Shown: piece after piece, positions 42,677 to 51,591 of the stretch | Layout: every line of letters starts with the position of its first letter | How positions within the stretch are numbered: the first letter of the stretch is position 1 | Assembly: GCF_000708285.2 (NCBI RefSeq) | Contig: NZ_JAUG01000021.1 | Location: 1 to 56,707, forward strand | Reading direction: 5' to 3' | DNA from: Pedobacter borealis DSM 19626 | GTDB lineage: Bacteria > Bacteroidota > Bacteroidia > Sphingobacteriales > Sphingobacteriaceae | DNA: 56,707 bases | Notes under the pieces: generated by a model | Told to the model about the DNA's origin: nothing | Seen by the model: the letters and a program-made list of their open reading frames with translations, nothing else | Databases searched by the model: none | Program-made: the position numbers and the translations under genes

Positions 42677-42905
42677 TGATCTGATTGTTTGCTCCGAAAG
42701 TAAAACAAAGCTTTTGCCTATCAAAAACTAAAAAATGATTTTACAATTGGGTGTCTTACAAAGGTCGAAGGTGGAAGGTTTAGGGCTTCCCATCTTTTAA
42801 CCGCAGAGGACACAAAGAAAAGGCACAAAGTGCACAGCGTTGGGCGCTTATTTTTTTACGCTATATATTCGGACCTCCGACTCCCCGACTTCAAACTTCT
42901 TCCAT

Positions 42906-43439
42906 CTACTTCGGCAAGCGTTCCCTGATCCGATCAACGTATTTCTGCCGGTAAAAATTATCCTTAATCAAAGGCAATAGTGCATCAGATGCTGTTGGGT
43001 TGCCATCAAAACGGCCTATCAAATCGTTCAATTCGTTAGCAAGGTCTTTTTCTACGGCATCAACATCTCGTTTTACCTGCGCTAGCTTTTCGGCATCTGG
43101 CTCAAATTCCAAATCCATTAAGGCCTCATTTACATCCATCATTTCCATTAAAAAAGATTGGGGCAGTTGATAACCTTCGTCTGTTTCTACAATCCCTTTT
43201 AATTCGAGTACGTATTTTAAGCGTTTTTTAGCATTGCTGAGTGTCTGGTAAGCCTTGTTGTTCAAAGTTGACAGGTCGAGTACTTCTTGCTGCTTCTCTT
43301 CGCTTTCATTGGCATAAAAATCAGGATGAAACTGCTTGCTAAATGCATAAAACTTTGTTTTAACCACATTTTGATCTGGATGAAACTGGATCGGTAACGC
43401 GTAAAAATCGAAATAATTAATATCTGTTGTTGCTGCGCT
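42906..43439 (-). CDS. hscB: Fe-S cluster co-chaperone HscB
   Basis: 177 residues from MSAATTDINYFDFYALP; the longer frame starts within an intergenic hairpin. J-domain: FYAFSKQFHPDFYANESEEK with HPD. C-terminal HscB domain: LPQSFLMEMMDVNEALMDLE and a final helix RQKYVDRIRERLPK. Delivers IscU to HscA in iron-sulfur assembly. No hscA is nearby. Confidence 0.9.
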   Translation of the reverse strand, partial: SAATTDINYFDFYALPIQFHPDQNVVKTKFYAFSKQFHPDFYANESEEKQQEVLDLSTLNNKAYQTLSNAKKRLKYVLELKGIVETDEGYQLPQSFLMEMMDVNEALMDLEFEPDAEKLAQVKRDVDAVEKDLANELNDLIGRFDGNPTASDALLPLIKDNFYRQKYVDRIRERLPK

Positions 43440-43462
43440 CATGGTGCATATTAAATTAAAAA

Positions 43463-43507
43463 GCCGCAGATGTTCAGATTGATTCGTCAAATCTGCGCAT
43501 CTGCGGC
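43463..43507. repeat. Large intergenic hairpin between rseP and hscB
   Basis: GCCGCAGATG (43463-43472) pairs with CATCTGCGGC (43498-43507), and CAGATT (43475-43480) with AATCTG (43490-43495). REP-like sequence, likely part of a dispersed Bacteroidota repeat. Confidence 0.8.
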
Positions 43508-43525
43508 AATTATATAAATTTGGTT

Positions 43526-44914
43526 TTACTTACCGAAAGATTTTAAAATATCATTACCAAAAGCAAACACCATTAAACAGATCAGGATCACAAAACCCAC
43601 AATTTGCGCCTTCTCCAGCACTTTTTCACTTACAGGCTTACGTTGTACCATCTCGATTAAAAGAAACACTACATGACCTCCATCTAAGCCCGGAATAGGT
43701 AATAAATTCATAAATGCCAATGCCATCGAAATTAATCCTGTTAAAGTCCAGAATTTAACCCAGTCGAAAGTACTGCCATACACCTTGGCAATCCCAATCG
43801 GGCTGCTGATGTTGCGCGCACTTAACTTTCCGGTTATCATTTTGCCAATCCCTTTTGCATTATCTACAAAAGTGCTCCATGCCATGGTTGCACCAACTGG
43901 TAACGATTCTATAAAGCCAAAATCTACATGTGCAGTTTCAGGCATTTTTAAATTAGGGATAATCCCAATGGTTCCATCTTTGCTCACTTTAAGATCGAAC
44001 TTTACTTCTTTGCCTTTGCGTAGCGCATTAATGGTAATTGGTTTTAATTTGTTTTTAGAAACCTCTTCTTTAAACTGATCGAAGAAAGTAATCTGTTTTC
44101 CATTAACCGATAAAATGCTATCGCCTGGTTTAATCCCTGCCGCATAAGCTGGATATACGGGTTTCTCGAACTTTCTGCCAAACAGTTTATCAAAAAAAGA
44201 TGGTTTATCTGCTTTTTCATCAGGTGCACTTACCTTTTCTACGCTTTCCATCGTATATCTGGGCGAGATAAAATTCTCTTTATCGTTTTTCGATATTTTA
44301 TTTAAAATAATATCAGGAACAGAAATGTAAAGTGTTTTATTTTCCCTTAAAATGGTCAACTGGGCTCCATCAAACAATACTTTGCTCGATATAGCATCTT
44401 CAAAACGAATTAACTTGTTGCCGTTGATGGCCAAAATCTTATCTCCGTTTTTTAAACCGATTTCTTTCCCAATTGTGCCTACAGAAATACCATCGTTCAG
44501 TTTGCTGTTAACGGTATAATTTTGCCCGACATTGAAGGTTAACATCCAGAAGATAAAAATACCCACGATTACGTTTACGATAATACCACCCAACATCACA
44601 ATTAAACGTTGCCAGGCTGGTTTAGAACGGAATTCCCATGGCTGAGCAGGTTGAGCCATTTGCTCAGTATCCATACTCTCATCAATCATTCCGGCAATTT
44701 TTACGTAACCACCAAGTGGCAACCATCCCACTCCATATTCAACATCACCTCTTTTAAAACTAAAAAGTTTGAAACCCCAGGCATCAAAAAATAAATAAAA
44801 CTTTTCTACTTTAATACCAAATGCCCTGGCTGCCAAGAAATGCCCTAATTCGTGTAATATTACCAATAAAGACAATCCGAGCAGCAGCTGCCCCGCCATA
44901 ATCAATCCATTCAT
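43526..44914 (-). CDS. rseP: Site-2 intramembrane protease RseP
   Basis: Zinc protease that cleaves membrane anti-sigma factors. Active-site motif HELGHF (His21, Glu22, His25) in the first helix, PDZ domains (NGDKILAINGNKLI, AGIKPGDSILSVNGKQI) and the conserved NLLPIPGLDGGH near residue 403. 462 residues is normal. It could process the FecR-type anti-sigma factors here, though this is not shown. Confidence 0.95.
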   Translation of the reverse strand: MNGLIMAGQLLLGLSLLVILHELGHFLAARAFGIKVEKFYLFFDAWGFKLFSFKRGDVEYGVGWLPLGGYVKIAGMIDESMDTEQMAQPAQPWEFRSKPAWQRLIVMLGGIIVNVIVGIFIFWMLTFNVGQNYTVNSKLNDGISVGTIGKEIGLKNGDKILAINGNKLIRFEDAISSKVLFDGAQLTILRENKTLYISVPDIILNKISKNDKENFISPRYTMESVEKVSAPDEKADKPSFFDKLFGRKFEKPVYPAYAAGIKPGDSILSVNGKQITFFDQFKEEVSKNKLKPITINALRKGKEVKFDLKVSKDGTIGIIPNLKMPETAHVDFGFIESLPVGATMAWSTFVDNAKGIGKMITGKLSARNISSPIGIAKVYGSTFDWVKFWTLTGLISMALAFMNLLPIPGLDGGHVVFLLIEMVQRKPVSEKVLEKAQIVGFVILICLMVFAFGNDILKSFGK

Positions 44915-44943
44915 ATTCTCTTATAAAATTTTTATGTTAGATG

Positions 44944-46104
44944 TTAAACTATACTTTTTGTTACTAATTCGCCGGCTAAGATACGGCTATGTTTGTCAGT
45001 TTCTAAATAATCACTCAATTGTGGTTTTTCAACAAAACTAATTTCTTCCATACACTGTTCAATAACCTCGCTCATCTGCAGAAAACCGATTTTATCCTTC
45101 AAAAATGCTTCAACAACAATTTCATTCGCGGCATTTAAAATACAAGGCATATTCCCTCCCTTTCGTAAAGAAGTAAATGCCAGGTCTAAATTCCTGAATG
45201 TTTCCATGTCGGCTTTTTGAAAGCTAAAGTTTGGATAATCTAAGAAGTTAAAACGCTTAAAATTGTTTTTTAGCCTGTCGGGATAATTTAAAGCATACTG
45301 AATAGGCAGTTTCATATCCGGGACACCCATTTGTGCCTTCATCGATCCATCGGTAAACTGAACAATGGAATGAATGATGGATTGAGGGTGAACAATTACA
45401 TCAATCTGATCTACATCAAGGTTAAACAACCATTTTGCCTCAATTACCTCCAGGCCTTTATTCATTAAAGAGGCAGAATCGATCGTGATTTTTGCGCCCA
45501 TCACCCAGTTGGGATGTTTTAAAGCCTGCTCTTTCTTTACTGTAGATAAAAAATCTTTTGTTTTGCCCAAGAATGGTCCGCCTGAAGCTGTTAAATAAAT
45601 CTTTTCGATTTCATTTTGCTCCTCGCCCACCAAACACTGAAATATTGCTGAATGCTCTGAATCGACAGGTAAAATTTTAACTTGGTATTCCGCTGCCAGT
45701 TGAGTAATCAGTTCGCCGGCTACAACCAAGGTTTCTTTGTTGGCCAAAGCAATATTTTTTCCAGCCTTAATCGCAGCAATAGTAGGTTTTAATCCTACAG
45801 AGCCCATTAATGCCGTTAATACCACATCACTATCGCCATAAGCAGCAACCTCTGACAATGCGGCTTCGCCTGCCAAAACTTTAATATTTAGCGTAGACAA
45901 AGCAGTTTTAACTTCGCCGTACTTGCTTTCATCACAGATTACAACAATGGCTGGCTTAAATTCCTTCGCCTGTTGAATAAGTAACGCTGAATTCTTTAAT
46001 GCAGATAATACAACAACTTTAAATGTTGCAGGATGGTCACTTACCACTTCTAGTGCTTGTGTACCTATACTTCCTGTAGAACCTAATATGGTTATTCTTT
46101 TCAA
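44944..46104 (-). CDS. dxr: 1-deoxy-D-xylulose-5-phosphate reductoisomerase
   Basis: MEP-pathway enzyme that makes 2-C-methyl-D-erythritol 4-phosphate. NADPH-binding start ITILGSTGSIGTQALEVV, then LANKETLVVAGEL, the metal/substrate region VDSEHSAIFQCLVG, and TIDSASLMNKGLEVIEAKWLF. 386 residues is normal. Next to rseP as in many bacteria. Confidence 0.95.
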   Translation of the reverse strand: MKRITILGSTGSIGTQALEVVSDHPATFKVVVLSALKNSALLIQQAKEFKPAIVVICDESKYGEVKTALSTLNIKVLAGEAALSEVAAYGDSDVVLTALMGSVGLKPTIAAIKAGKNIALANKETLVVAGELITQLAAEYQVKILPVDSEHSAIFQCLVGEEQNEIEKIYLTASGGPFLGKTKDFLSTVKKEQALKHPNWVMGAKITIDSASLMNKGLEVIEAKWLFNLDVDQIDVIVHPQSIIHSIVQFTDGSMKAQMGVPDMKLPIQYALNYPDRLKNNFKRFNFLDYPNFSFQKADMETFRNLDLAFTSLRKGGNMPCILNAANEIVVEAFLKDKIGFLQMSEVIEQCMEEISFVEKPQLSDYLETDKHSRILAGELVTKSIV

Positions 46105-46205
46105 ATCGTTTTTAATATCGTAACGCTTACGGTTAAATTAAGCATTTTATTCATCATTTTATCGTTCACCCGCTTTTGTCATTCTGAAAAGCATCTGTTG
46201 AGCCA

Positions 46206-46345
46206 ATCGTCATCTCGACTGGAGTGAAGCGGAATGGAGAGATCTATCTAGACAGATTTCTCGACTGTGTTGCACTTCGCTCCAATGCCGTGGTTCGTGT
46301 CTCCACGAACTACTTTCCTCATTTCGTTTCGTGAGGACACGAACC
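46206..46345. repeat. Intergenic repeat block with cruciform
   Basis: 46206-46290 is one copy of a dispersed repeat; its reverse complement matches 51391-51471 in blocks (GTCGAGAAATCT, GATAGATCTCTC, GAGATGACGA). It is followed by a nested hairpin: GGTTCGTGTC (46292-46301) with GACACGAACC (46336-46345). No gene lies here. Confidence 0.75.
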
Positions 46346-46357
46346 GAGGAAGATTAG

Positions 46358-47905
46358 TTAAACAATATACCTCTCCAACCCTTCCGCTAGCTTGCGATCA
46401 TTACTCAAACGTGGCACTTTATTCTGTCCGCCTAATTTACCTTCACTTTTCATGTAGTTAACAAAAGCATCTTTTTGCAAAGTACGTATAATCAATGGCT
46501 GAAGGATCTTCCCTTCAATCAGGTCAAAGTAATAAATATTTTTCTTTTGCAAAGCCTCATCAACCTTTTTACTAAAAGCTGTCATGTCTTTTGGTGCAGA
46601 CGAAAATTCTATAAACCACTCGTGATAAGGCAATTGACCGGCTTCCGGATTAACCTGAGGCGCAACTGTAAATTCTGTAATTTCTACCTTTTCTTCATTG
46701 GCCACACTTAAAATCGCCTGTTCTACCTCTTCTCCTATTACATGTTCGCCAAAGGCAGATATAAAGTGTTTAATCCGTCCGGTTACCACAATTTTGTAAG
46801 GATTTTTAGAAACAAACTTCACCGTATCGCCTATGCTGTAACCCCATAAACCTGCATTGGTATTTAAAATTAACGCATAGTTGGTATCTAGTTCAACCTC
46901 ACTAAGCGGTAACCGTGTTGGATTATCATTGTAATATTCATCAGCTGGAACAAATTCGTAAAAAATCCCTGCATCGGCCAGTAACAATAGTCCTTTATCT
47001 TTTTGCGAATCTTGATAGGCAATAAATCCCTCCGAAGCTGGGTAAGTTTCTATAGCATCAATTTTCTTCCCGATACTTTGTTCAATTTTTGCCCGATAGG
47101 GTTCAAAATTTACACCTCCGTAAATAAAAAGGCTAAAATTCCTGAATATTTGGGCAATTTTCTTCCCTCCCGATTTTTCAGATAGTTTATCGAAATACAT
47201 CTGTACCCAAGGTGGAATACCCGAAATCAAGGTCATGTTTTCATTAATGGTTTCCTCAACAATGGCATCAACTTTTTGTTCCCAATCTTCGATAATATTG
47301 GTTTCGTAAGAAGGTAATCGGTTCTTTTGCAGGTAAGCAGGCACATGATGCGCCACAATGCCCGATAAACGCCCAACATTGATTCCATGTTTTACACTTA
47401 AAACCGGACTTCCCTGAAGAAAGATCATTTTTCCATTTACAAAATCAACCTTACCTGTTTCATTAATATAAGTTAGGATGGCATTACGGGCAGCTTTGAT
47501 GTGCTCAGGCATCGATTCTTTCGATAGCGGAATATATTTTACACCTGAAGTGGTACCTGATGTTTTGGCGAAATAAAGTGGTTTACCTTTCCAAAGTACA
47601 TCAGCTTCGCCTGCTACTACACGATCTACATAGGGTTTTAATCCTTCGTAATCCTGAACGGGAACATGTTTTTTAAAATCAGCATAGGTTTTAATCTCGG
47701 CGAAATGATGATCTTTTCCAAATGCAGTATTTTTAGCCTCATCAATAAGCTTTTTCAGGATGTTATGCTGAGCATTTACAGCATTATTTTTCCATTTGTT
47801 AATCTGCCAAACTGCAAATGCCGCAAAGGGTTTACTTAATGCTGCTTTAAGCCCCCACCCCCCTGAAGGGGCCTTTTCCTTTCTGCCGTTCTTTTCTTTT
47901 TCCAT
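46358..47905 (-). CDS. GH3 auxin-responsive promoter family protein
   Basis: 515 residues. GH3-type acyl-adenylate enzyme fold; recognised by LYFAKTSGTTSGVKYIPLS (ATP-binding signature) and YPASEGFIAYQ. The N-terminal 20 residues (MEKEKNGRKEKAPSGGWGLK) are encoded by a repeat that also lies inverted upstream, so the native start may be different. Substrates of bacterial GH3 are unclear. Confidence 0.9.
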   Translation of the reverse strand: MEKEKNGRKEKAPSGGWGLKAALSKPFAAFAVWQINKWKNNAVNAQHNILKKLIDEAKNTAFGKDHHFAEIKTYADFKKHVPVQDYEGLKPYVDRVVAGEADVLWKGKPLYFAKTSGTTSGVKYIPLSKESMPEHIKAARNAILTYINETGKVDFVNGKMIFLQGSPVLSVKHGINVGRLSGIVAHHVPAYLQKNRLPSYETNIIEDWEQKVDAIVEETINENMTLISGIPPWVQMYFDKLSEKSGGKKIAQIFRNFSLFIYGGVNFEPYRAKIEQSIGKKIDAIETYPASEGFIAYQDSQKDKGLLLLADAGIFYEFVPADEYYNDNPTRLPLSEVELDTNYALILNTNAGLWGYSIGDTVKFVSKNPYKIVVTGRIKHFISAFGEHVIGEEVEQAILSVANEEKVEITEFTVAPQVNPEAGQLPYHEWFIEFSSAPKDMTAFSKKVDEALQKKNIYYFDLIEGKILQPLIIRTLQKDAFVNYMKSEGKLGGQNKVPRLSNDRKLAEGLERYIV

Positions 47906-47949
47906 AAATTTTAATCTGATTTTTAACTCCCCTTCAGGGGCTGGGGGTT
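47851..47949. repeat. Inverted repeat pair around the GH3 start
   Basis: Copy at 47851-47872 (inside the GH3 frame) and inverted copy at 47926-47949, both containing CTGAAGGGG or its complement beside CCCCC/GGGGG runs. Together they can form a large stem with the GH3 start in the loop. Confidence 0.7.
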
Positions 47950-48736
47950 AAACGATATTATGCAAAATATCTGGATGCTCATCGCCTTTATATTCGCTCG
48001 AAATTTTGCGGTATGCAACAGTTAGTGCTACACTCGAAAGTGGAACGATGATAAATGAACTTAAAATATTTACAATGAAAGCGATTAGTGGCCATTGCAG
48101 GTAGTTTAGCAACAGGTAGATTAAATACCCTCCGCCTAAAACAACCAATAGCAATAAAATCTTAGTAAAATTTCCTTTAGTAGTAGCTAAACTCAATTTA
48201 ATCGAATCGAAAGGCGTTGCACCTTTATCAATAATAAAAAACGGGAAGAAAGAAATTCTTAACCAAGTGATAAAAATGGCAATAATGCCTACTGAAATGG
48301 CCACGTTTTTAACAATGGCTACATTAATCCCAGTATAAATAAAAGGAAAAGCAACCAGGATTACCACCAGATAAACACCAAGGATACAACCTACAAAATA
48401 AAGGGTAGCTACCAGGAACCTTATAATTTGTTGCCTGGTTGGAAGCGTATCTACAATTTTCACATCGGTTTCTTCATCGTCCATTAAATGGAAAATGTAT
48501 TTGAAAAGCGAAAGATTGATGGTAAAATAAAGCAGCACAAAAATAATCACCATGATTACACTCAAGGCCTTACTTACATCCTTAATAAAAAAGGCCATTA
48601 GGCTCGAAGCACTTGCAGTGATAAACATCAGAAAACATAGTGTAGCAATCGAGAAATAGTGTTTCTTGGTAATGCTCCACGCCTTTTGAATTACATCATT
48701 AACGGCGAACGTACTTTCTTTTAGGTAATTTATCAT
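47948..48736 (-). CDS. Multi-pass membrane protein (262 aa)
   Basis: About six hydrophobic helices (SIATLCFLMFITASASSLMA, VIMVIIFVLLYFTINLSLF, GCILGVYLVVILVAFPFIY, ILLLLVVLGGGYLIYLLL). No catalytic motif. The layout resembles membrane-domain proteins of unknown role in Bacteroidota. It overlaps the next gene by 4 bases. Confidence 0.8.
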   Translation of the reverse strand: MINYLKESTFAVNDVIQKAWSITKKHYFSIATLCFLMFITASASSLMAFFIKDVSKALSVIMVIIFVLLYFTINLSLFKYIFHLMDDEETDVKIVDTLPTRQQIIRFLVATLYFVGCILGVYLVVILVAFPFIYTGINVAIVKNVAISVGIIAIFITWLRISFFPFFIIDKGATPFDSIKLSLATTKGNFTKILLLLVVLGGGYLIYLLLNYLQWPLIAFIVNILSSFIIVPLSSVALTVAYRKISSEYKGDEHPDILHNIV

Positions 48737-49701
48737 TGTTGTTTGAATACCACTCGTTTAAATAAATCCTGTATAAATCCTAAACCATAAGCGGTTAATT
48801 GGATAAATGAAGATATAATGCTCAAAAATGCAACTTTTAACGATTTATTTACAGACCATGAATGAAAAAATATCAACATAAAGTAAATCAATAAGAAGAA
48901 GTTACAAACATATGCCAATGGAGGATATATAAAGTTACACAAAATGGTGAAACCAAAACCCAATGTAAACAAGGCTGGAAAAAAATGTACAAGTTTTAAT
49001 TCTTTTGGGAAATATTTGTAAATATTAATCCTTGCCCTGCCAAAAAAGTGTAACTGCTTGTAAAACTGGCTAAAGCTCGTCCGGCGTTTATGGTAAACCT
49101 TTGCATCCGGGATCAACCCGATTTTAAAGCCGTTTTCATGGATACGGATACTATATTCGATATCTTCGCCCAATCGCGTCAGGATAAAACCACCTACCTT
49201 CTCCCAGGCCTGACGGGAAACCCCCATATTAAAACTGCGTGGGTGAAATTGTCCTACGTGCTGTTTGTTTCCGCGGATTCCACCAGTGGTGAAAGGCGAA
49301 GTCATGGCATAACTAATTGCTTTTTGCACAGGCGTAAAGCTATCATGTGCAGCATCCGGACCGCCATAGGCATCTAAATGATGCTCATACAAATAGTTTT
49401 TAACCGTTTCGAGGTAATTTGCAGGAATTAAACAATCTGAATCGAAAATAACAAAGTAATCGCCTGTAGCCCTTTCGAAACCAAAATTACGGGCAAACCC
49501 CTGTCCGGCATTTTCCTTATAGTAATATTTGATATCCAGTTTATCTGCATAAGAAGCTACAATTGCTTTTGCGTCGTTTTTCGAACCATCTTCAATAACC
49601 AAAACTTCAAACTGCAAATAGGTTTGTTTAGTTAGGGTGTTTAATAGTTCGTCAATTTCTTGAGGACGATTGTAAAGTGGAATGATGATGGAGAAAAACA
49701 T
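48733..49701 (-). CDS. Glycosyltransferase family 2
   Basis: 322 residues from MFFSIIIPLYNRPQEIDEL; the longer frame starts in a repeat. GT2 features: VLVIEDGSKNDAKAIVASYA, the DSD motif in YFVIFDSDCLIPANYLE, GDEIEYSIR-like GEDIEYSIRIHENGFKIG. Two hydrophobic helices near the C-terminus (LAYVCNFFLLIYFMLIFF). Substrate unknown. Confidence 0.9.
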   Translation of the reverse strand: MFFSIIIPLYNRPQEIDELLNTLTKQTYLQFEVLVIEDGSKNDAKAIVASYADKLDIKYYYKENAGQGFARNFGFERATGDYFVIFDSDCLIPANYLETVKNYLYEHHLDAYGGPDAAHDSFTPVQKAISYAMTSPFTTGGIRGNKQHVGQFHPRSFNMGVSRQAWEKVGGFILTRLGEDIEYSIRIHENGFKIGLIPDAKVYHKRRTSFSQFYKQLHFFGRARINIYKYFPKELKLVHFFPALFTLGFGFTILCNFIYPPLAYVCNFFLLIYFMLIFFHSWSVNKSLKVAFLSIISSFIQLTAYGLGFIQDLFKRVVFKQQ

Positions 49702-49723
49702 GTTTACTAGAGGTAAAAGGTGA

Positions 49724-49780
49724 AAGGTAAAAGGTTGAGGGTTTCGGCGCATAAACCTTACGCCTTAAACCTTTTACCTT
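49724..49780. repeat. Inverted repeat between the glycosyltransferase genes
   Basis: AAGGTAAAAGGTT (49724-49736) pairs perfectly with AACCTTTTACCTT (49768-49780). It also overlaps the end of the downstream-coded 49779-50726 gene by two bases. Confidence 0.75.
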
Positions 49781-50726
49781 ATACCCTCTTCTCGATTAAA
49801 TATTGATTTCTTTCTGGTGCGTTGCGCGATAAGAGTTCTGCAATAAAACCTGCCAAGAACATCTGCGAACCAACAACAATGGCAACCAGTGATAAATAAA
49901 ACAAAGGCTGATCGGTTACATCGCGATAGGCTAAACCTTGCCATATCAAATATTTCTTTTCGAATAATATGTAAAGCGCCATAATTATACCGATAAAGAA
50001 GCTTAAAACGCCTAACGAACCAAAAAAATGCATTGGGCGTTTACCGAATTTACCGACAAAGAAAATAGAGAGTAAATCTAAAAAGCCGTTTATAAACCTG
50101 CTGAAACCAAATTTAGTTGTGCCATATTTACGGGCACGGTGTTCTACCACCTGCTCGGATATTTTACTAAATCCGGCCCATTTGGCAATTACCGGGATAT
50201 AACGGTGCATTTCGCCGTAAACTTCGATGGTTTTGATCACATCGCTACGGTAAGCTTTTAAGCCACAGTTAAAATCGTTCAGCGCTATACCGCTCATTTT
50301 ACGGGTAGCGGCGTTGAATAATTTTGTAGGGATAGTTTTAGTAATCGGATCGTAACGTTTCTTCTTCCAGCCTGAAATGATATCAAGCTTTTCTTCTTTT
50401 ATGCGACGGTACAATTCAGGGATTTCATCCGGACTATCCTGCAAATCGGCATCCATGGTAATAACCACATCGCCCTGAGTAGCTTCGAAACCAACATTTA
50501 AAGCTGCCGATTTACCGTAATTCCTTCTGAACTTGATGCCTTTTATAGCAGGGTTTTGAAGCCTTAATTCTTCGATCACCTCCCACGATCTATCGGTACT
50601 ACCATCATCAACCAAAATAATTTCATAGCTGAAATTATTGTCGATCATCACTTTATCAATCCATGCCGTTAATTCTGGCAAAGATTCATCTTCATTAAAT
50701 AAGGGCACTACAACTGATATATCCAT
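49779..50726 (-). CDS. Glycosyltransferase family 2 with C-terminal membrane helices (GtrB-like)
   Basis: 315 residues. MDISVVVPLFNEDESLPEL, YEIILVDDGSTDRSWEVI, and VVITMDADLQDSPDEIPELY (DAD and DLQD) mark a polyprenyl-phosphate sugar transferase. Two C-terminal helices: GSLGVLSFFIGIIMALYIL and YLSLVAIVVGSQMFLAGFI. It probably makes a lipid-linked sugar donor. Confidence 0.92.
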   Translation of the reverse strand: MDISVVVPLFNEDESLPELTAWIDKVMIDNNFSYEIILVDDGSTDRSWEVIEELRLQNPAIKGIKFRRNYGKSAALNVGFEATQGDVVITMDADLQDSPDEIPELYRRIKEEKLDIISGWKKKRYDPITKTIPTKLFNAATRKMSGIALNDFNCGLKAYRSDVIKTIEVYGEMHRYIPVIAKWAGFSKISEQVVEHRARKYGTTKFGFSRFINGFLDLLSIFFVGKFGKRPMHFFGSLGVLSFFIGIIMALYILFEKKYLIWQGLAYRDVTDQPLFYLSLVAIVVGSQMFLAGFIAELLSRNAPERNQYLIEKRV

Positions 50727-50737
50727 TTTTTAAGCAT

Positions 50738-50770
50738 AAACCTCGCAGGTTTTAAAAACCTGCGAGGTTT
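50738..50770. repeat. Perfect palindrome
   Basis: AAACCTCGCAGGTTT (50738-50752) and AAACCTGCGAGGTTT (50756-50770), loop TAA. Perfect 15-bp arms, of a kind common between genes in Bacteroidota. Confidence 0.85.
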
Positions 50771-50780
50771 GTTTAAAGTA

Positions 50781-50829
50781 AAACGTGCAAATTTCATCAA
50801 ATTAAATGATAAAACCTGCACGTTCAAAA
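50781..50829 (-). terminator. Hairpin after the 53-aa gene (copy 1)
   Basis: ACGTGCA (50783-50789) pairs with TGCACGT (50817-50823), with an inner stem around ATTAAAT. Nearly identical to 51529-51577. It starts about 14 bases past the stop of the gene at 50843-51004. Confidence 0.65.
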
Positions 50830-50842
50830 TTTTTGATCTTAA

Positions 50843-51004
50843 TTATAATTTAATGTCTTTAGCTTTTACTCTCACAATTTTTCCCTGGTCTGAAAAAACC
50901 AAAACACCGTCATTCTTAGCTTTGTAGGCAACCAATTTTTTGAAAGCTAGGCTAAGACCTAAACGTATCTTTTCTCTTAATTCAATGTTACTATTATTTT
51001 CCAT
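50843..51004 (-). CDS. Small conserved-looking protein (53 aa)
   Basis: Starts MENNSNIELREKIRLGLSLA and ends with VRVKAKDIKL. A basic helix is followed by a small beta pattern (DGVLVFSDQGKIVRVK). No family named. It lies in the same-strand run of backbone genes and is followed by its own terminator hairpin. Confidence 0.65.
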   Translation of the reverse strand: MENNSNIELREKIRLGLSLAFKKLVAYKAKNDGVLVFSDQGKIVRVKAKDIKL

Positions 51005-51528
51005 TTGTTAAGGAATTAAATTTTGACCAAGTATTTCTTTCAAAGATAGTTATTTCATTTTTTAAATTTCCCTCAGCAATAAATTGTAAATCGTTATACT
51101 CCCAATGTCGTCATTTCGAGGGGTAATTTATTTTATAAAAATCAATATGAGTGACGTACAATTGTTTTCTTTTTCCATACACCAGGAGCTTGCCTCGGCT
51201 CGCCGCCGCCGAAGGGCTCTTTCTTTTTGGCATCAAAAAAAAAAACAGTTGTGCGGCCAGAACAGTGCAACCCGAAAAATTTGTTAGGCCGGATTTAAGT
51301 AGAACGGGGATACGGTGCTGCGGCCTAGTTGGGCGGAAACACAAAATCGGTTAAAATGTTGATTATTAGTAGTTTGTAAAATAACGTCAATGGTAGCGCA
51401 GCGAAGTCGAGAAATCTAATTCGATAGATCTCTCTCCCGAAAGTTCGGGACTGCGCTTCAGGAGATGACGACTTTTTTTGGATCAGTCAAAGATAGCGGG
51501 ATGTAATGTATTCGAGATAGCGAAAAAA
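51005..51528. other. Non-coding region with repeats
   Basis: About 520 bases without a convincing gene. Frames at 51105-51354 on both strands are too short and repeat-like to accept. It contains the dispersed repeat at 51391-51471. Confidence 0.5.
51391..51471. repeat. Dispersed repeat, second copy
   Basis: Matches the reverse complement of 46206-46290 in blocks: GTCGAGAAATCT, GATAGATCTCTC, CGCTTCA, GAGATGACGA. Internally it has a hairpin (CCCGAAAGTTCGGG). Confidence 0.7.
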
Positions 51529-51577
51529 AAACGTGCAACCTTCATCAAATTAAATGATAAAACCTGCACGTTCAAAA
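51529..51577 (-). terminator. Hairpin after the DUF4199 gene (copy 2)
   Basis: Near-identical to 50781-50829 (two substitutions). ACGTGCA pairs with TGCACGT; on the minus strand a run of T follows. It starts about 15 bases past the DUF4199 stop, the same distance as copy 1 from its gene. Confidence 0.75.
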
Positions 51578-51591
51578 ATTTATAAAAGAAA

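Noticed and set aside
42333..42724. Plus-strand frames opposite DUF3817
   Set aside because: Shadow frames of the minus-strand gene without family resemblance.
51105..51354. Short frames on both strands near 51.1-51.35 kb
   Set aside because: Overlapping, repeat-like and without start context or family resemblance.
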